Notes under the pieces: model-generated
Seen by the model: only the letters and a program-made list of their open reading frames with translations
What the model was told of the DNA's origin: nothing
The model's database searches: none
Translations under genes and position numbers: made by a program
Shown: piece by piece, positions 63,399-64,000 of the stretch
Position numbering within the stretch: position 1 is the first letter of the stretch
Layout: each line of letters starts with the position of its first letter
From: Pediococcus claussenii ATCC BAA-344
GTDB lineage: Bacteria > Bacillota > Bacilli > Lactobacillales > Lactobacillaceae
Length of the DNA stretch: 64,000 nt
Reading direction: 5' to 3'
Assembly (NCBI RefSeq): GCF_000237995.1
Contig: NC_016605.1
Location: forward strand, 1,302,001-1,366,000

Positions 63399-64000
63399 TT
63401 ACTCTCCTTGTTGGTCCAAATACTTAGCATAGTCCTTAGCAAAATATGTGATTATCAAATCAGCACCTGCTCGTTTCATGCCGGTTAACGTTTCATATAC
63501 AACAGATTGTTCATCAATCCAACCGTTAGCGGCTGCCGCTTTAATCATTGCGTATTCCCCAGAAACGTTGTAGGCAACCATTGGTAGATTAACTTGATCC
63601 TTAATCTCACGCATTACATCCAAGAAAGCCATTGATGGTTTAACCATTACAAAGTCTGCACCTTCTTTTTGATCACTGACTGCTTCTCGAATTGACTCTA
63701 AGCGATTTGCAGGATCCATTTGATAAGACTTTCGGTCACCAAACTTTGGTGCACTGTTCGCAGCTTCTCGGAACGGACCATAAAAACTTGAAGCATATTT
63801 AACCGCATAAGACATTATTGGTATATTGACCAGATTAGCTTGATCCAAAGCAAATCGAATTGCTGTAACATAACCGTCCATTGCATTCGAAGGCGCAATG
63901 ATATCAGCCCCCGCCTTAGCTTGACTAACTGCGGTACGAGCAATGTATTTTAATGACTCATCATTATCAACATAACCTTCTTTAACTATTCCGCAATGAC
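63399..64000 (-). CDS. hemB: Porphobilinogen synthase, N-terminus beyond window
   Basis: The reading frame runs unbroken past the window end; the visible 199 codons are the C-terminal part. The visible start contains HCG (zinc-ligand region), then [18 protein letters not shown]. The two active-site lysines are in [14 protein letters not shown] and MVKPSMAF. It condenses two 5-aminolevulinates. hemA and hemC, not in the window, probably lie further upstream. Confidence 0.95.
   Translation of the reverse strand, partial: HCGIVKEGYVDNDESLKYIARTAVSQAKAGADIIAPSNAMDGYVTAIRFALDQANLVNIPIMSYAVKYASSFYGPFREAANSAPKFGDRKSYQMDPANRLESIREAVSDQKEGADFVMVKPSMAFLDVMREIKDQVNLPMVAYNVSGEYAMIKAAAANGWIDEQSVVYETLTGMKRAGADLIITYFAKDYAKYLDQQGE

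Noticed and set aside
1-64000. CRISPR arrays, tRNA or rRNA genes, transposases and prophage genes
   Set aside because: I looked for regularly spaced repeats, transposase-like ORFs and obvious RNA gene sequences and saw none; a tRNA could be missed by eye but gaps are mostly too short.

Overview
This 64 kb window comes from a low-GC Gram-positive bacterium, most likely a member of the Lactobacillaceae. The evidence is the gene families present (KxYKxGKxW signal peptide, PepD C69 dipeptidase, CsbD, AlsS/AlsD, lactobacillus-style PepP and GuaA), the AGGAGG-type ribosome sites, frequent TTG/GTG starts, and a co-linear propanediol-utilization plus anaerobic cobalamin locus like that known from Lactobacillus reuteri. 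I cannot name the species from sequence alone.

Region 1-22 kb is ordinary chromosomal background. It holds a GH25 cell-wall hydrolase (cut by the window start), an MFS exporter, peptidases, a CsbD stress protein, IlvE, a malonate-semialdehyde-decarboxylase-like tautomerase, a LytTR/DUF3021 regulatory pair, GuaA, a frameshifted lipoprotein, CoaA, the acetoin pair AlsS/AlsD, HelD, a histidine phosphatase, an APC permease and FabV. A divergent GlpK paralogue at 22.2-23.7 kb opens the glycerol region.

Region 23.7-39.3 kb (minus strand) is a pdu operon, pduABCDEGHKJLMNO, an HbpS-like PduO C-domain, then pduPQWU, followed by a flavin oxidoreductase and a tyrosine phosphatase. It encodes a bacterial microcompartment with B12-dependent diol/glycerol dehydratase, its reactivase, and the aldehyde-to-alcohol and aldehyde-to-acyl-phosphate branches. 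A promoter with an overlapping cre-like site precedes pduA.

Region 39.5-64 kb (minus strand) is one long gene series running from hem genes (hemB cut by the window end, hemL) through lower-ligand assembly (cblS-like, cobU, cobS, cobC), hemD, flavodoxin, adenosyltransferase, a CblT-like transporter, cobD, cbiABCDETFGHJ, cobA-hemD, cbiK and cbiL, ending in cobT and pduV before a strong terminator. It supplies the adenosylcobalamin that the pdu enzymes need.

The most unusual part is a cassette inside the cobalamin gene series at 41.1-44.6 kb: a second, divergent CbiK-type chelatase, a 45-residue Ser/Thr/Met-rich peptide with no cysteine, an intercistronic hairpin, and a LanM-like protein. The LanM-like protein keeps most of the kinase-like dehydratase core but has lost the zinc ligands of its cyclase domain. 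Junctions with cbiL (4-nt overlap) and cobT (3-nt gap) are tight. A LanM-family RiPP system whose substrate lacks Cys and whose cyclase lacks zinc ligands, wired into B12 synthesis beside a metallo-chelatase paralogue, is the best candidate here for an undescribed system. The cobalt transporter cbiMNQO and cbiP, which I would expect near this point, are absent from the window.
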